From an uncultured Verrucomicrobiota bacterium (GTDB lineage: Bacteria > Verrucomicrobiota > Verrucomicrobiia > Limisphaerales > UBA9464), in the NCBI GenBank assembly GCA_903864375.1, contig CAIPFS010000307.1, forward strand, positions 1-6,328: DNA of 6,328 bases, in the 5' to 3' direction. Below, piece after piece: positions 6,139 through 6,328 of the stretch. Under the pieces are notes generated by a model. That model was not told the origin of the DNA and made no database searches. It saw only the letters and a list, made by a program, of their open reading frames with translations. The translations under genes were made by a program, and so were the position numbers. Numbering within the stretch: position 1 is the stretch's first letter; each line of letters starts with the position of its first letter.

Positions 6139-6328
6139 ATGATGCCTGAATTGTTCCCCGTGGTTTATGAAGATTCGGAATTGCTCGTCCTGCACAAGCC
6201 GGCGGGATTGGTCTGTCATCCCACCAAGGGAGACGCCTATTCCAGCCTGGTCAGTCGGGTCCGATTGTACCTGCTTCCGACCGGGGAAAAAGAGGTCGAT
6301 TCACCCGAACCCCAAATGGTTCACCAGA
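6139..6328 (+). CDS. RluA-family pseudouridine synthase, N-terminal part (cut by window edge)
   Basis: 63 codons are visible. Residues 7-30 read PVVYEDSELLVLHKPAGLV then CHP, the hallmark start of the RluA/RluD family ('vlyEDd.llvlnKPaGl.vHp'), which isomerises uridines in 23S rRNA or tRNA in the cytoplasm. The catalytic Asp of the HRLD motif would lie at or just past the window edge: the last residues are QMVHQ, at the distance from KPAG (about 40 residues) where HRLD usually occurs. An in-frame TGA at 6130 limits the start to ATG 6139 or the adjacent ATG 6142. No clear Shine-Dalgarno precedes either. It diverges from the copper monooxygenase gene with a 214-nt gap and is likely functionally unrelated to it. 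Which uridine it modifies cannot be told from this part. Confidence 0.88.
   Translation, partial: MMPELFPVVYEDSELLVLHKPAGLVCHPTKGDAYSSLVSRVRLYLLPTGEKEVDSPEPQMVHQ

Noticed and set aside
5822..6142. Plus-strand frame of 106 codons whose stop overlaps the pseudouridine synthase start (ATGA)
   Set aside because: The overlap looks like coupling, but the translation has no protein-like pattern and a third of it is antisense to the signal peptide region.

Overview
This is a GC-rich bacterial window with tightly packed genes. Periplasmic c-type cytochrome/redoxin/copper-monooxygenase fusions, an AsmA-like anchored protein and an MFS carrier of this style are familiar from Verrucomicrobiota and other PVC or Acidobacteria-like lineages. 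Verrucomicrobiota is my best guess, from protein style only; there is no rRNA or marker gene to prove it.

Layout. (1) Positions 1-1163, minus strand: N-terminal 387 codons of an MFS transporter that runs off the left edge. (2) Positions 1164-1243: a divergent gap with a candidate promoter whose predicted start falls on the GTG of the next gene. (3) Positions 1244-2547, plus strand: a two-gene unit coupled by a GTGA overlap, encoding a cysteine-rich hypothetical protein and a small membrane-anchored AsmA-like protein, closed by a perfect 8-bp stem-loop. (4) Positions 2616-3746, plus strand: an exported beta-propeller protein that carries, at matching spacing, most of the zinc and active-site residues of peptidylamidoglycolate lyase (PAL, the second half of animal peptidylglycine alpha-amidating monooxygenase, PAM). 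(5) Positions 3747-4124: a convergent intergenic region with several hairpins and a palindromic repeat of about 78 bp. (6) Positions 4125-5924, minus strand: an exported three-domain protein, redoxin + cytochrome c + copper type II monooxygenase (the fold of PHM, the first half of PAM), with all six copper ligands present. (7) Positions 5925-6138: a divergent gap with a 12-bp perfect palindrome. (8) Positions 6139-6328, plus strand: the start of an RluA-type pseudouridine synthase that runs off the right edge.

The main point of interest is that a PHM-like copper monooxygenase and a PAL-like propeller, both with signal peptides, are encoded side by side and convergently. Together they would make a split, exported, PAM-like oxidation/lyase pair in which a fused cytochrome c could replace ascorbate as electron source. 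The PHM residues that hold the peptide substrate are not conserved, so the substrate is probably not the one used by animal PAM. The link between the two genes is an inference from adjacency and motifs.
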